Source of the DNA: Hyphomicrobiaceae bacterium
GTDB taxonomy: Bacteria; Pseudomonadota; Alphaproteobacteria; Rhizobiales; Hyphomicrobiaceae
Assembly: GCA_020638035.1 (NCBI GenBank)
Contig: JACKJI010000018.1
Location: forward strand, 1-40,737
Direction of reading: 5' to 3'
DNA: 40,737 nt
The notes below the pieces were generated by a model. That model was not told the origin of the DNA. It searched no databases and saw nothing but the letters and a program-made list of their open reading frames with translations. Of this stretch, positions 26,429-33,788 are shown one piece after another. Made by a program: the position numbers and the translations under genes. Numbering within the stretch: position 1 is the stretch's first letter; every line of letters begins with the position of its first letter.

Positions 26429-27207
26429 CGGGTCGGCAACGTTGCAGCGTAAGTTAGCACATCAACCGCGTCTGACAGCGGCAACGCGCGCAGATTGACC
26501 ATGGCGGCACCAGGATGGGAGTTGCGCAGCTTGTGCAGGACTTCGTCAGGCAGGCGGCTTGCCTCCGTGCCGACATATGACGGCTCCTCCACCGTACCCC
26601 AGTTGATGAGCCGGCCATCGAAACCATGGCACGCGGCGCAGATAGTCTGGAAGATCGATTTTCCTCGCTCAACGTTTCCCAAGGGCACGTCATCGGCACC
26701 GATCACGTCGCTCATGTCGTGCAGGCCACGGTTGATGAATGCCGCCACTCTCAGCAGCTCGTCGTCTCGCATCATGTCGGACGTGTAGCCATGGACGGGA
26801 GCGCGCAGCAGGCGAACGAGATCTGCCTCGTCGCGTCCGCGCGCACCCATGACGCCGATGATGCCAGTGGTATGGCTGCCGGTGCGGTAGCGACCGTCAC
26901 GCCCCTTGTAATCCCATCCGTGGCACTCCTTACAGCGCCACGTCGCAGCGCCCTTCGCCTTGCCGGACGCGGGATAAGAGGGATGTGTGCTGGTCGGCTC
27001 GGCGCGGTCCAACGCGACCCACCAATTGTCATAGAGGCGCCCGCCCGCCGCCAATGTCCAAGCTTCGGACGGCTTCGAGGGTGTTCCATGCACGAAGGCC
27101 TGCGCCTCAGGAGCGTGCTCCACCTTGTCGGCTGCTGTCGTGGTGGCCGCAGCAGCAAGCAGGGCTGCCGTCAAGAGCGCCAGGCGGGCATGGGGCCGGT
27201 GTGGCAT
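26425..27207 (-). CDS. Dihaem c-type cytochrome
   Basis: 260 aa from ATG 27207, which starts a signal peptide (RLALLTAALLAAAATTTAAD). Two CxxCH haem sites: CKECHGWDYKGRDG at 92-96 and CAACHGFDGRL at 190-194, with Met/His axial candidates after each (GIIGVMGARG, then GAAMVNLRALPLSD). The layout, two cytochrome domains each of ~90 residues, suits a periplasmic electron shuttle. It overlaps the iron permease by four bases, an unusual pairing that could mean reduction of a metal substrate before or during uptake, though that is inference. Confidence 0.93.
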   Translation of the reverse strand: MPHRPHARLALLTAALLAAAATTTAADKVEHAPEAQAFVHGTPSKPSEAWTLAAGGRLYDNWWVALDRAEPTSTHPSYPASGKAKGAATWRCKECHGWDYKGRDGRYRTGSHTTGIIGVMGARGRDEADLVRLLRAPVHGYTSDMMRDDELLRVAAFINRGLHDMSDVIGADDVPLGNVERGKSIFQTICAACHGFDGRLINWGTVEEPSYVGTEASRLPDEVLHKLRNSHPGAAMVNLRALPLSDAVDVLTYAATLPTR

Positions 27208-27599
27208 CGAGGTGTCCTGGTGTGTCTGTGAGATCTTTTGCCAAGGGCGAGGGCGGGAGCTGGCTCGACAGCGTTTTGCGGTGCGCGTTCGTGTGTCGAG
27301 CCAAACGTTGTGGAACCAATCGCTGGCCCGTAACCCGGGCCAGATCTTTGCCGGCATTCTGGATCGATGCACGCTTGCCGACCTGCGTCAGGAAATCAAA
27401 CGCTCCATCGAGAACACCAGTGCGGTGATCGTGAAATCCGTCACATTCCGCAACAGCAGTCGAACGGATTTTGAGACTTGCACGACACTAATGCCTCCGT
27501 GCGACCGTGGAAAGGGTGCCAGGACGCCGCAACCGCCTGGCGGCAAGCGATGCGTGGTGCCCCGTTCAGCGTAACGGGTGGCGATCCTGACATGGAGAT
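27208..27599. other. Intergenic region between cytochrome and histidine kinase
   Basis: 392 bp upstream of the cytochrome gene and downstream of the kinase gene. It should hold the cytochrome-permease promoter. I see no RNA, gene or clear terminator. Confidence 0.4.
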
Positions 27600-29462
27600 T
27601 TAAACGGGCACCTGCCGGCTCGGCGGAAATGCAAGCGTTACGTGCGTTCCACCTTCGGTCGGGCAGACGATATCGAGCGTCGCACCATTTGCCGCGGCAA
27701 GCTTGTGCGCAAGTGGCAAGCCAATTCCAAGACCGCCACTCCGGCGCGGCGCGGGAGAGGTCGATTCCACGTCGCCGCCAGCACGTCCACCTTCCAATAT
27801 GCGAGAGATTTCCGTTTTGCTCATGCCGGGGCCTGTGTCGGCGATGGTCAACGTCAGCAGCCTGTTTTCGTCGATCGCCGTTGCAAGCCGTACGCGACCA
27901 CCGCGTGGCGTGAACTTCAATGCATTGGTCAGTAGGTTCAGCACGATCTGGCGGATCGATGTCGCGTCCGCTACGACCAGCGGCAAGCGCTTTGCCAGTG
28001 CAGCTTCGAGTGCGAGTCCGGCCTCCTGCGCCATTGTCTCCAGGCCTGACAACAACGCAGCGGAGAGCGCATTGAGGTCGAGGTTGGTGAAGGACATCTG
28101 GGCTTCACCGGCCTCTGCCTGACGCTGGCCCAGCAGTCGCTCGATCACCGCCAGGGCGTGACGCGCGCTCTCATGGATGTCGTGTGCGTAGCGCAGATAG
28201 CGTTGGTCGCCGATCGGCCCCAGGCGCTGGTCCTTCATGATTTCCGCCGCAGACGCAATGGCGCTGATCGGCGTCTTCAACTCGTGCGCCATGCGCTGGA
28301 TGAGTGCGCGCCGCGCACCGCTGGGGCGAGGCTCGTCGGGCCGTTGATCGGCGTCCTCCGACGCCGTGTCGACTGTTCTGGCATTCTCGGTCCGGTCCGG
28401 CGGCACCTCGGCCCGTCGCACGTCGCGCGAGGAGGAATGTGCTGCTGCCGCCCGCGTCGCTCCGGTCGTGCGGGCCAAGCGATCCGAAGAGCCTGTCTGC
28501 GCTGTGGCTGGTGTCGGTTTGGCATGGGCTGAGGCGGCACGCTTGCCGGCAAGGATCTGTCGCGCGATGGCCTTCAGCGTTTCGTCATCGCTGCGGTGTT
28601 GCGGCGGTGGGGGCGGCGGTGCGGCTCCTGTTGTCAATGTTGCCGGTTCGGGTGCATGTGCCGGTGTCGATTTGCGGGGCGCCGCTGCGTTCGAGCGTGG
28701 TCGGTCGCGTGCGGCATTGCGTGATGCCGGTGGCGCGGCCGGATGTGGACCGACAGGGGCTCGGGTGGGCGCACCCATGTTCGTGTTGGGGGGGCTGGGC
28801 GCGTGGGGTGCGGGCCCTACCTTTTCAGTCGGACGTCCCGCATGTGCCGCTGGCCCGGTCGCGGTCGGCGGGTGTGCGGTTGCGTCATTGCGGTCGAGCC
28901 TTTGGGCATCAGCCCTGGGGTGCTCGGGCTGCTCCGTGCGTGATGGGAGCTCGATCCTGACGGGCGCGGTCGGTTGGTGCGTCACAACGGTGTCACCCGC
29001 GCTGCCGCCTTGCGTATCGAGGCCGTTCGCTGGGCGTGGCGCTTCGGTTTGCGTCTGCGCCGCCGAACCGGCCGACGCCCGGGTCTCGCCGACGACCACC
29101 TCGACCAGGGCAAGGGAATGGGTGTCCAGACGGGCGCTGATCTCGACATGACACGGCAGGCGCGCGATGCCCTCTGGCGTCCAGAAGACGAGCGGCGTCG
29201 GTGTGGCGTTTCCGCTTAGTCCCCTGGCTATGGTGCGCCGCAGGTCCATGATCGCCGGCATCGCGCTGTCGAGCGGAATCTCGCGACCCTCGAAGGCGCC
29301 AGCAAGACCGAGCAGGTTCGCCCCGGCGGCATTTGCCGCGACGAGCCAAGCCGGACCTGGGGCGATAATCAGCGCCGGTCCGCTGGCCGCAGCGAGCCGC
29401 GCGCCGAATTCTCCGCAGAGTGGCGGCGAAGGCGGGCGCTGAACCTCTCCGCGGTCGTTCAT
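27600..29462 (-). CDS. Soluble sensor histidine kinase with PAS-like input and long disordered linker
   Basis: 620 aa from ATG 29462 (GAGAGG upstream; GTG 29468 possible). No membrane helices. N-terminal ~120 residues resemble a PAS-type input (ALIIAPGPAWLVAANAAGAN, IARLPCHVEISARLDTHSLA). Residues ~130-365 are a Pro/Ala/Thr-rich linker of unusual length. The kinase core follows: HisKA with RMAHELKTPISAI (His about 392), N box QIVLNLLTNALKFTP, G1 IADTGPGMS and G2 GLGIGLPLAHKLAA. No response regulator is adjacent, so the partner is unknown. Confidence 0.93.
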   Translation of the reverse strand: MNDRGEVQRPPSPPLCGEFGARLAAASGPALIIAPGPAWLVAANAAGANLLGLAGAFEGREIPLDSAMPAIMDLRRTIARGLSGNATPTPLVFWTPEGIARLPCHVEISARLDTHSLALVEVVVGETRASAGSAAQTQTEAPRPANGLDTQGGSAGDTVVTHQPTAPVRIELPSRTEQPEHPRADAQRLDRNDATAHPPTATGPAAHAGRPTEKVGPAPHAPSPPNTNMGAPTRAPVGPHPAAPPASRNAARDRPRSNAAAPRKSTPAHAPEPATLTTGAAPPPPPPQHRSDDETLKAIARQILAGKRAASAHAKPTPATAQTGSSDRLARTTGATRAAAAHSSSRDVRRAEVPPDRTENARTVDTASEDADQRPDEPRPSGARRALIQRMAHELKTPISAIASAAEIMKDQRLGPIGDQRYLRYAHDIHESARHALAVIERLLGQRQAEAGEAQMSFTNLDLNALSAALLSGLETMAQEAGLALEAALAKRLPLVVADATSIRQIVLNLLTNALKFTPRGGRVRLATAIDENRLLTLTIADTGPGMSKTEISRILEGGRAGGDVESTSPAPRRSGGLGIGLPLAHKLAAANGATLDIVCPTEGGTHVTLAFPPSRQVPV

Positions 29463-29683
29463 CGGCACGGAACCTCTCGCATTAGGAACGTGTTAGACCC
29501 GCATGTTCGCCGCGTCTATGAGCAATTGCGCTGCCTGGATATCCACTGTCGAATCGCCCGCCGCGGGCGCTCGGTGATCACATTGCGCCGGCACGACAGT
29601 ATACTTCGCTGAGTTTCATTGGGGCGTCGCTTTTTGGGCGCAGCCGTGCCCTAACCCCGTCGATGACGGTTCGGAGACGAGCA

Positions 29684-30073
29684 ATGGAAAAGCCTCTCGG
29701 TGCCCAGGACGACTTGGAAATTCCTCAGCCGCTCAGGGAGATGGCGGAAGAGGCGGTTGCCACCGCGCGGCTTGCGTCACGCGAGATCGGCACACTGATG
29801 GCGGCTCTGGGGCAACAGGCTGAGAAGACGAACGGCGAACTGGCGGCCTCAGCGCTGGAGATCCAGTCCGCGATGCTAGGCCTCGCGGAAGACAGCATCT
29901 TCAATGGGTTCGACATGGCGCTGCGTATGGCGGGCGCGCGCGACATGGGCGAACTCTTGCGGTTGCAGGCCGAATTCGGCAGCGCTCAGGTCAAGGTCTT
30001 CGAGCGCCAGGCCAAGGTCTTGGGGCAGATGGTTTCGGAAGCTGCGGACCGGACGGCCAAAACGATCGATTGA
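29684..30073 (+). CDS. Phasin family protein
   Basis: 129 aa from ATG 29684, with GGAG 7 nt upstream, preferred over ATG 29663. Phasins coat polyhydroxyalkanoate granules. The sequence is almost wholly alpha-helical: PQPLREMAEEAVATARLASR, LAASALEIQSAMLGLAEDSI, then the family motif around LLRLQAEFGSAQVKVFERQA and VLGQMVSEAADRTAKTID. It points to PHB storage in the host. A T-rich run at 30177-30187 lies ~100 bp after the stop. Confidence 0.9.
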   Translation: MEKPLGAQDDLEIPQPLREMAEEAVATARLASREIGTLMAALGQQAEKTNGELAASALEIQSAMLGLAEDSIFNGFDMALRMAGARDMGELLRLQAEFGSAQVKVFERQAKVLGQMVSEAADRTAKTID

Positions 30074-30347
30074 TCGCCGGGCTCGAGCGCTCGGATCGAG
30101 CCGGTCCGTGCTTCCTCCGTGCGCCAGTGGGCGCCACCAAGCCGGAAAAAAGGCAAGATATCACTACCGACGTGGATTTTTTTTTCCTTAAGACCATGTC
30201 GGCTTGCTTGATGTTGTGACGGGCCGGACCCGCTTGCCGCGCACTGCGGTTTTCCACTTGACGGCGCGGGCTGCTTCCGGCTTTACACACCCCTTGCCGT
30301 TGGCCGCGCGTCGCGCCCAGGCACGGTGTTGGCGCCTGGCGCCGGTT

Positions 30348-30424
30348 GCCGCCTTAGCTCAGTTGGTTAGAGCGCTAGATTGTGGATCTAGAGGTCTCCC
30401 GTTCAATTCGGGAAGGCGGTACCA
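30348..30424 (+). tRNA. tRNA-His (GTG)
   Basis: 77 nt with encoded CCA. Acceptor GCCGCCT pairs with AGGCGGT (first pair G-U). The D-arm is TAGCTCAGTTGGTTAGAGC, the anticodon stem-loop CTAGATTGTGGATCTAG shows GTG, and the T-arm is CCCGTTCAATTCGGG. The discriminator is A73 and no extra 5' G-1 is templated, as known for tRNA-His of many Alphaproteobacteria. Base composition and gene content change abruptly right after it, so it is a likely integration site for the accessory region. Confidence 0.96.
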
Positions 30425-30625
30425 AAACCCTCAATGAAAACAATAAATTAAACGTGTGGTAATATTTTACGCTGGAAAGAGGTCTTCTTTATAGCCCCCG
30501 CCATAGCCCCCGATGATCCGCGATTGAGCGGCACGCGACGATTCTCATCGCGACCAATTGAGATTTTACTTGTCGAGTTTTAGTGGCTGAGACGGGGGAG
30601 GCTGAAAGCGTCGACGACACAGGGG

Positions 30626-30985
30626 CTACGGCTTCCGCCGCTTTACCGGAACGAGACAGTGCCACGGTATGCCGATGTTGGCGTTCGGTAAGGCAGGCAG
30701 ACCTTGTACGGGCGCCTCGACCGAGAAATCGAAGATTGAAGCCGTCACTGGATACGACCAGCCGATGCGTCCCTCCTGGTCATCGCACCTTGCGACGTGG
30801 GGCGGAACGACATCAAGCGCATCGTTGAGCCTGATACGAACCAGCAATCCGTGCAGTCCCGCCTCTTGGAGGTCGCGCATTAAAGTCCGGTTCTCGAACT
30901 TCCCGGCCAATTCTGCAAGCGTCGTCCCGGCTAGAACGGCTGCGGCGACGCGGTCTTTGATATGCTGTCGTTCATCTGGCGTCAT
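30626..30985 (-). CDS. Hypothetical protein, coupled to ArdC-like gene
   Basis: 119 aa starting MTPDERQHIKDRVAAAVLAG; the ATG overlaps the stop of the upstream ArdC-like gene (ATGA), which fixes the start. The N-terminal half is helical (TTLAELAGKFENRTLMRDLQ). The C-terminal half is beta-rich with IGWSYPVTASIFDFSVEAPV. Stop is TAG. No family recognised; it forms the third gene of a tight leftward operon from 32330. Confidence 0.65.
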   Translation of the reverse strand: MTPDERQHIKDRVAAAVLAGTTLAELAGKFENRTLMRDLQEAGLHGLLVRIRLNDALDVVPPHVARCDDQEGRIGWSYPVTASIFDFSVEAPVQGLPALPNANIGIPWHCLVPVKRRKP

Positions 30986-31836
30986 CGATAGCGGGCCTCG
31001 TGATGGTGCTGAGCTTCCTCGTAAATCAGCCGGATGGCGGCCTCGGCGATTTCTGTTGCTGCTGACATCGCACCGGGGTCGTTGTCGAGCTGGCGCCAAT
31101 AGCGATCGATGTAGGCGACGTGGCGCGGTGACACCTTCGCGGAAACACCGAGATTACGGCACAAGTACGCCGCTCCCAGCTCGGCGGCGATTTCCTCAAC
31201 TGCCACCCCCCGTCGGCTCCACACCTTGAAGCGGCGCAACCGGCTTTTGCCACCCGTCCAGTGAATCATCTCGTGGAAGCCCGCGATCTGGAAGGCTTCA
31301 ACAGGGGTTGTGTCCTCACAGCCGAACACATATTCGGGCGACGGCAAGCGGATAACGTCAAACTTCGGCATGTAGTTCGGCCCGATATCGGCCAACGCGA
31401 TACGGATGTGGGCACGCTTGGCGAGTTGATACATCGGCGTCGCCCAGCCATCGAAGGGCTTGATGATTTCACACGACTTGGCCCCTTCGCATCCCACCAC
31501 CTGATCGGCGCTGAGCAGCCGGTCGTCGTTGAGATCGATGGCCGTTGCGACGGACGGCAACGAGCAACCGCGTGCCTGCCAGTCGGCTACGGTGCCCCAG
31601 AATTTCGAGGTCCACTTCATATCTCGCGCCGTCTCGGAGAGAAAGGGCGCCAGCGTCCCCTGAAACGGTCTGCCGGTGGCGATACTCGTCGGCGGCTCTG
31701 TCAGACCGGGTTCATCGAACCAGAGCGGTCGCACGGGAGGCACCCCCGCATCGATACGGGTGACGATATCCGCGACGAGATCGTCCAAGAAACCCGATTT
31801 CGGTGTTGGCAACTCAAAGACAACCGAAACGGTCAT
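30982..31836 (-). CDS. ArdC-like protein with zincin domain (divergent)
   Basis: 284 aa. ArdC proteins bind single-stranded DNA through an N-terminal domain and carry a C-terminal metallopeptidase-like (zincin) domain; they protect incoming DNA from restriction. The zincin site is clear: GFHEMIHWTGGKSRLRRF (HExxH at 188-192) followed by VEEIAAELGAAYLC with the third ligand. The N-terminal part (ADIVTRIDAG, ATGRPFQGTLAPFL) is a diverged version of the ssDNA-binding domain. Second gene of a three-gene operon with ATGA overlaps on both sides; a canonical ArdC is encoded at 35034. Confidence 0.82.
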   Translation of the reverse strand: MTVSVVFELPTPKSGFLDDLVADIVTRIDAGVPPVRPLWFDEPGLTEPPTSIATGRPFQGTLAPFLSETARDMKWTSKFWGTVADWQARGCSLPSVATAIDLNDDRLLSADQVVGCEGAKSCEIIKPFDGWATPMYQLAKRAHIRIALADIGPNYMPKFDVIRLPSPEYVFGCEDTTPVEAFQIAGFHEMIHWTGGKSRLRRFKVWSRRGVAVEEIAAELGAAYLCRNLGVSAKVSPRHVAYIDRYWRQLDNDPGAMSAATEIAEAAIRLIYEEAQHHHEARYR

Positions 31837-32330
31837 GAGATCTGCGCGACACGGCCACGTTGCGCCGGTTCGAAGAACGGGAAAATGTAGATGGTATCGG
31901 GCGACGTGATGGCGTGGGCCTGCTCTTCGGTGATGCGCAACAGATCGAGCGTCTCGTCGCTATAGATCTTGCCGTGCAACAACCTGCCTACGAGCGATTG
32001 AAAGCGCCTATCTTCAGGGCCGTGCCAGGCTTTATGGTCGTAATAGCGATAGAAGATTTGGCGGTGTGCTCTTTCCGCGACCTCGTGCGCTTCGGTCCAG
32101 GCACGTCTTCCGTGGATGGTCTCATCCCAAGCCTCATCGACCGCGTCGGCCCGCTGTGCTGCGTCCCACCACGCCTGAAAGAGCTGGCGGAATTTTGCTC
32201 GACCTGCCGCGACCTCTGGGCTCAGCAAGGCTTCAGGATCAATTTCCAGACTGAATGCGGGAAGAGGAACCGCCGCCGTCGCCGCCAAAGCAGTGGCACC
32301 TGCCGCAAATGAACGCCGTGTGATCTCCAT
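31833..32330 (-). CDS. Tat-signal protein of unknown function
   Basis: 165 aa. The ATG at 32330 has a near-perfect GGAGGT at 5 nt. N-terminus MEITRRSFAAGATALAATAA is a twin-arginine signal with an AxA-like cleavage region (PLPAFS), so export in folded state is expected. The mature part is helical and aromatic-rich (KFRQLFQAWWDAAQRADAVD, RQIFYRYYDHKAWHGPEDRR, YIFPFFEPAQRGR). Its stop overlaps the ArdC-like start. No family recognised. It is odd to see a Tat substrate leading an antirestriction operon. Confidence 0.72.
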   Translation of the reverse strand: MEITRRSFAAGATALAATAAVPLPAFSLEIDPEALLSPEVAAGRAKFRQLFQAWWDAAQRADAVDEAWDETIHGRRAWTEAHEVAERAHRQIFYRYYDHKAWHGPEDRRFQSLVGRLLHGKIYSDETLDLLRITEEQAHAITSPDTIYIFPFFEPAQRGRVAQIS

Positions 32331-32449
32331 GTCATACCTCCATCGTGGAGGCCGACCAAAGCACACGATCGCGACGAGATTGCGGGTGAAAAAGAAAACA
32401 TGATGCCGGACTGAAATGCTGTCTCGGACAGAAACTGAGGCACGAAAAC

Positions 32450-32689
32450 TCAGTGTTCTTTGTCCTTCGGCGGGAAAGGGTCGGACTTTCCGATTGTGTC
32501 TTTGCTCCTGATCTTCCCGTCGAGACCTTTGGTCGTAAGCTCTCCACCTCCTTGATTTCGGAGCATCTCTCTCGCAGTTCCCTCTGCTTCCTTCTGGGTC
32601 TTGTGAAGGCTGGACGCTCTATCGGTATCGTTCCGCTTGTTGACCCATGCGCCATCGGCGCGGCGATATACAGTGCGGTCGTTTGACAT
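32450..32689 (-). CDS. DUF2188 domain protein
   Basis: 79 aa from ATG 32689 with GGAG upstream. DUF2188 signature: TVYRRADGAWVNKRND, SSLHKTQKEAEGTAREML, GGELTTKGLDGKIRSKDT and the terminal DPFPPKDKE. Function unknown; the family is widespread on plasmids and in genomic islands. Stop and start spacing put it downstream of the two small genes at 32743-33296 in the same direction. Confidence 0.85.
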   Translation of the reverse strand: MSNDRTVYRRADGAWVNKRNDTDRASSLHKTQKEAEGTAREMLRNQGGGELTTKGLDGKIRSKDTIGKSDPFPPKDKEH

Positions 32690-32742
32690 CAATTTTCTCC
32701 ATCATTGTTTGATCCGGGAAACCCTGACACCTTTGACGAGCT

Positions 32743-33000
32743 TCAGCTGATTGAATACTCACGCCAAGGGACGGCGTGGATTGGTACTGACGCCATGAAT
32801 TTCGCAATGTCGGGTCTACCGTAATATGTTGGACGGCCCCGGCTATCTTGAGCCATCAGCACAACTGGAACACCAAAAACAGGAGTGAAGCTCCGCATCG
32901 TTTCGGCGGCGGTTGAACTATTTTGGATGACGCGGGGCTTGACCACGATGACTGCGAAAGTCAGGCCCTGCTCGCGGATAACGGCACCCTGCACTCGCAT
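32743..33000 (-). CDS. Small hypothetical protein
   Basis: 85 aa. Start ATG 33000 has GAGGAG 8 nt upstream. Begins MRVQGAVIREQGLTFAVIVV and includes PVFGVPVVLMAQDSRGRPTY then YGRPDIAKFMASVPIHAVPW. Alternating beta strands and the VVLMAQDSRG segment suggest a small alpha/beta protein. It begins 11 nt after the SinR-like gene, so the two form an operon. Function unknown. Confidence 0.75.
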   Translation of the reverse strand: MRVQGAVIREQGLTFAVIVVKPRVIQNSSTAAETMRSFTPVFGVPVVLMAQDSRGRPTYYGRPDIAKFMASVPIHAVPWREYSIS

Positions 33001-33011
33001 GGATTGACTCC

Positions 33012-33296
33012 TCAGGCAGCCAGTTTGGATGAGCGGGAATTGATCCAGTCCCAGGCATCTTGGGAAAGCCAACCCTGATAGTCGCGCGTAACACCAATCA
33101 CGAGAACACGGTCATTCTTGTCGACGTGCGGTGCAAGTTTCTGCCAGATCCCCGAAGCATTCATGGTCGTGTCGACGAGCCAAGTTGAGCCGAGATAGTG
33201 CCACCAGGTGCCGCATGCCTTGATGGCCTCATACAGGGCAGCGTAGTCCTGGCCAGGTTTCTTGAGGTCATAGTTGATCGCGTAAATCATGATCAT
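33012..33296 (-). CDS. SinR-like small protein (possible ferredoxin-like/Cas2-like fold)
   Basis: 94 aa; start ATG 33296 or ATG 33290 (better spacing to AGAGAG). The pattern MIYAINYDLKKPGQDYAALY, then GTWWHYLGSTWLVDTTMNAS and DKNDRVLVIGVTRDYQGWL is that of the 'SinR family' small proteins found on mobile elements. The YDL strand, helix, STWLV strand, helix and RVLVIGV strand order resembles a ferredoxin-like or Cas2/VapD-like fold, which is inference. It is divergent from higBA across a nested inverted repeat. Confidence 0.75.
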   Translation of the reverse strand: MIMIYAINYDLKKPGQDYAALYEAIKACGTWWHYLGSTWLVDTTMNASGIWQKLAPHVDKNDRVLVIGVTRDYQGWLSQDAWDWINSRSSKLAA

Positions 33297-33313
33297 CTCT
33301 CTATTTTTCCGCC

Positions 33314-33353
33314 GCTACCTAGGCGTGAGCAATCGCTCGATTGCGTTGGTAGC
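33314..33353. promoter_or_regulatory. Nested inverted repeat in divergent promoter region
   Basis: Outer arms GCTACC (33314) and GGTAGC (33348), inner perfect arms GCAATCG-CT-CGATTGC (33329-33344). It lies between the leftward SinR-like gene and the rightward higBA genes, so it is probably an operator or a transcript-end hairpin. Confidence 0.5.
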
Positions 33354-33361
33354 CCAAATCA

Positions 33362-33380
33362 TGCTCCCATATCGGGAGCA
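33362..33380. promoter_or_regulatory. Operator-like palindrome 1 upstream of higBA
   Basis: TGCTCCCATATCGGGAGCA, a 19-bp dyad with centre at 33371. A second 19-bp copy with the same TGnTCCCA...GGGAnCA plan has its centre 60 bp downstream. Both precede the higB ATG, as expected for antitoxin autoregulation. Confidence 0.7.
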
Positions 33381-33421
33381 AATATAGTGGTGACCGAGAA
33401 TCGGGCGGGTGTCAAGATCGT

Positions 33422-33440
33422 TGATCCCAATATGGGACCA
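33422..33440. promoter_or_regulatory. Operator-like palindrome 2 upstream of higBA
   Basis: TGATCCCAATATGGGACCA, 19 bp, centre at 33431, matching palindrome 1 in length and arm sequence. It lies 34 bp before the higB start. Confidence 0.65.
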
Positions 33441-33473
33441 CTCATTGGCGATCTCTTGTCGGGGTACAGAACT

Positions 33474-33788
33474 ATGCATGTTGTTGGGCTCGATGAAGTC
33501 GATGCCTTCATTGCGAGTCGGATGGACTGCCATGCGAGCGAAGCACTGAGAGCTCTTGTATCCGAGCTGGCGGTACAAACTTGGAAGGACGCAAGCTCAA
33601 TGGCTCGGGATTATCCGTCGGCTACGTTTAATGGTGCGCAACAAGTTGCCTTCAATCTTGCGCCTTGTTCGATAGCTGTAGACTGCGTCGTCGATTTCCG
33701 CACAGGTGCCCTGCTGATAGAATGTTGCCGGCCGAACATCTGCCGCAACGATGATAAATGTGGCGTTCTGTTGAGGGGGAGGTCATGA
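33474..33788 (+). CDS. higB: HigB-family toxin, divergent
   Basis: 104 aa from ATG 33474 (GGGG upstream), where the family begins; an in-frame GTG at 33387 would add 29 residues covering the second operator. HigB toxins are ribosome-dependent mRNA interferases. Family pattern: MHVVGLDEVDAFIASRMDCH, SEALRALVSELAVQTWKDAS, DYPSATFNGAQQVAFNL. The usual GNKYRLV strand and C-terminal HxxYD region are replaced by PCSIAVDCVV and CRPNICRNDDK, so key active residues look lost or altered. Its TGA overlaps the higA ATG (ATGA). Confidence 0.75.
   Translation: MHVVGLDEVDAFIASRMDCHASEALRALVSELAVQTWKDASSMARDYPSATFNGAQQVAFNLAPCSIAVDCVVDFRTGALLIECCRPNICRNDDKCGVLLRGRS

Noticed and set aside
28366..29151. Gly/Val/Ala-rich open frame opposite the histidine kinase linker
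   Set aside because: Low-complexity shadow of the Pro/Ala-coding linker.
33387..33473. GTG start giving a longer HigB
   Set aside because: It has a fair ribosome site, but the extra residues are outside the family and would place an operator inside the coding region; ATG 33474 fits HigB length.
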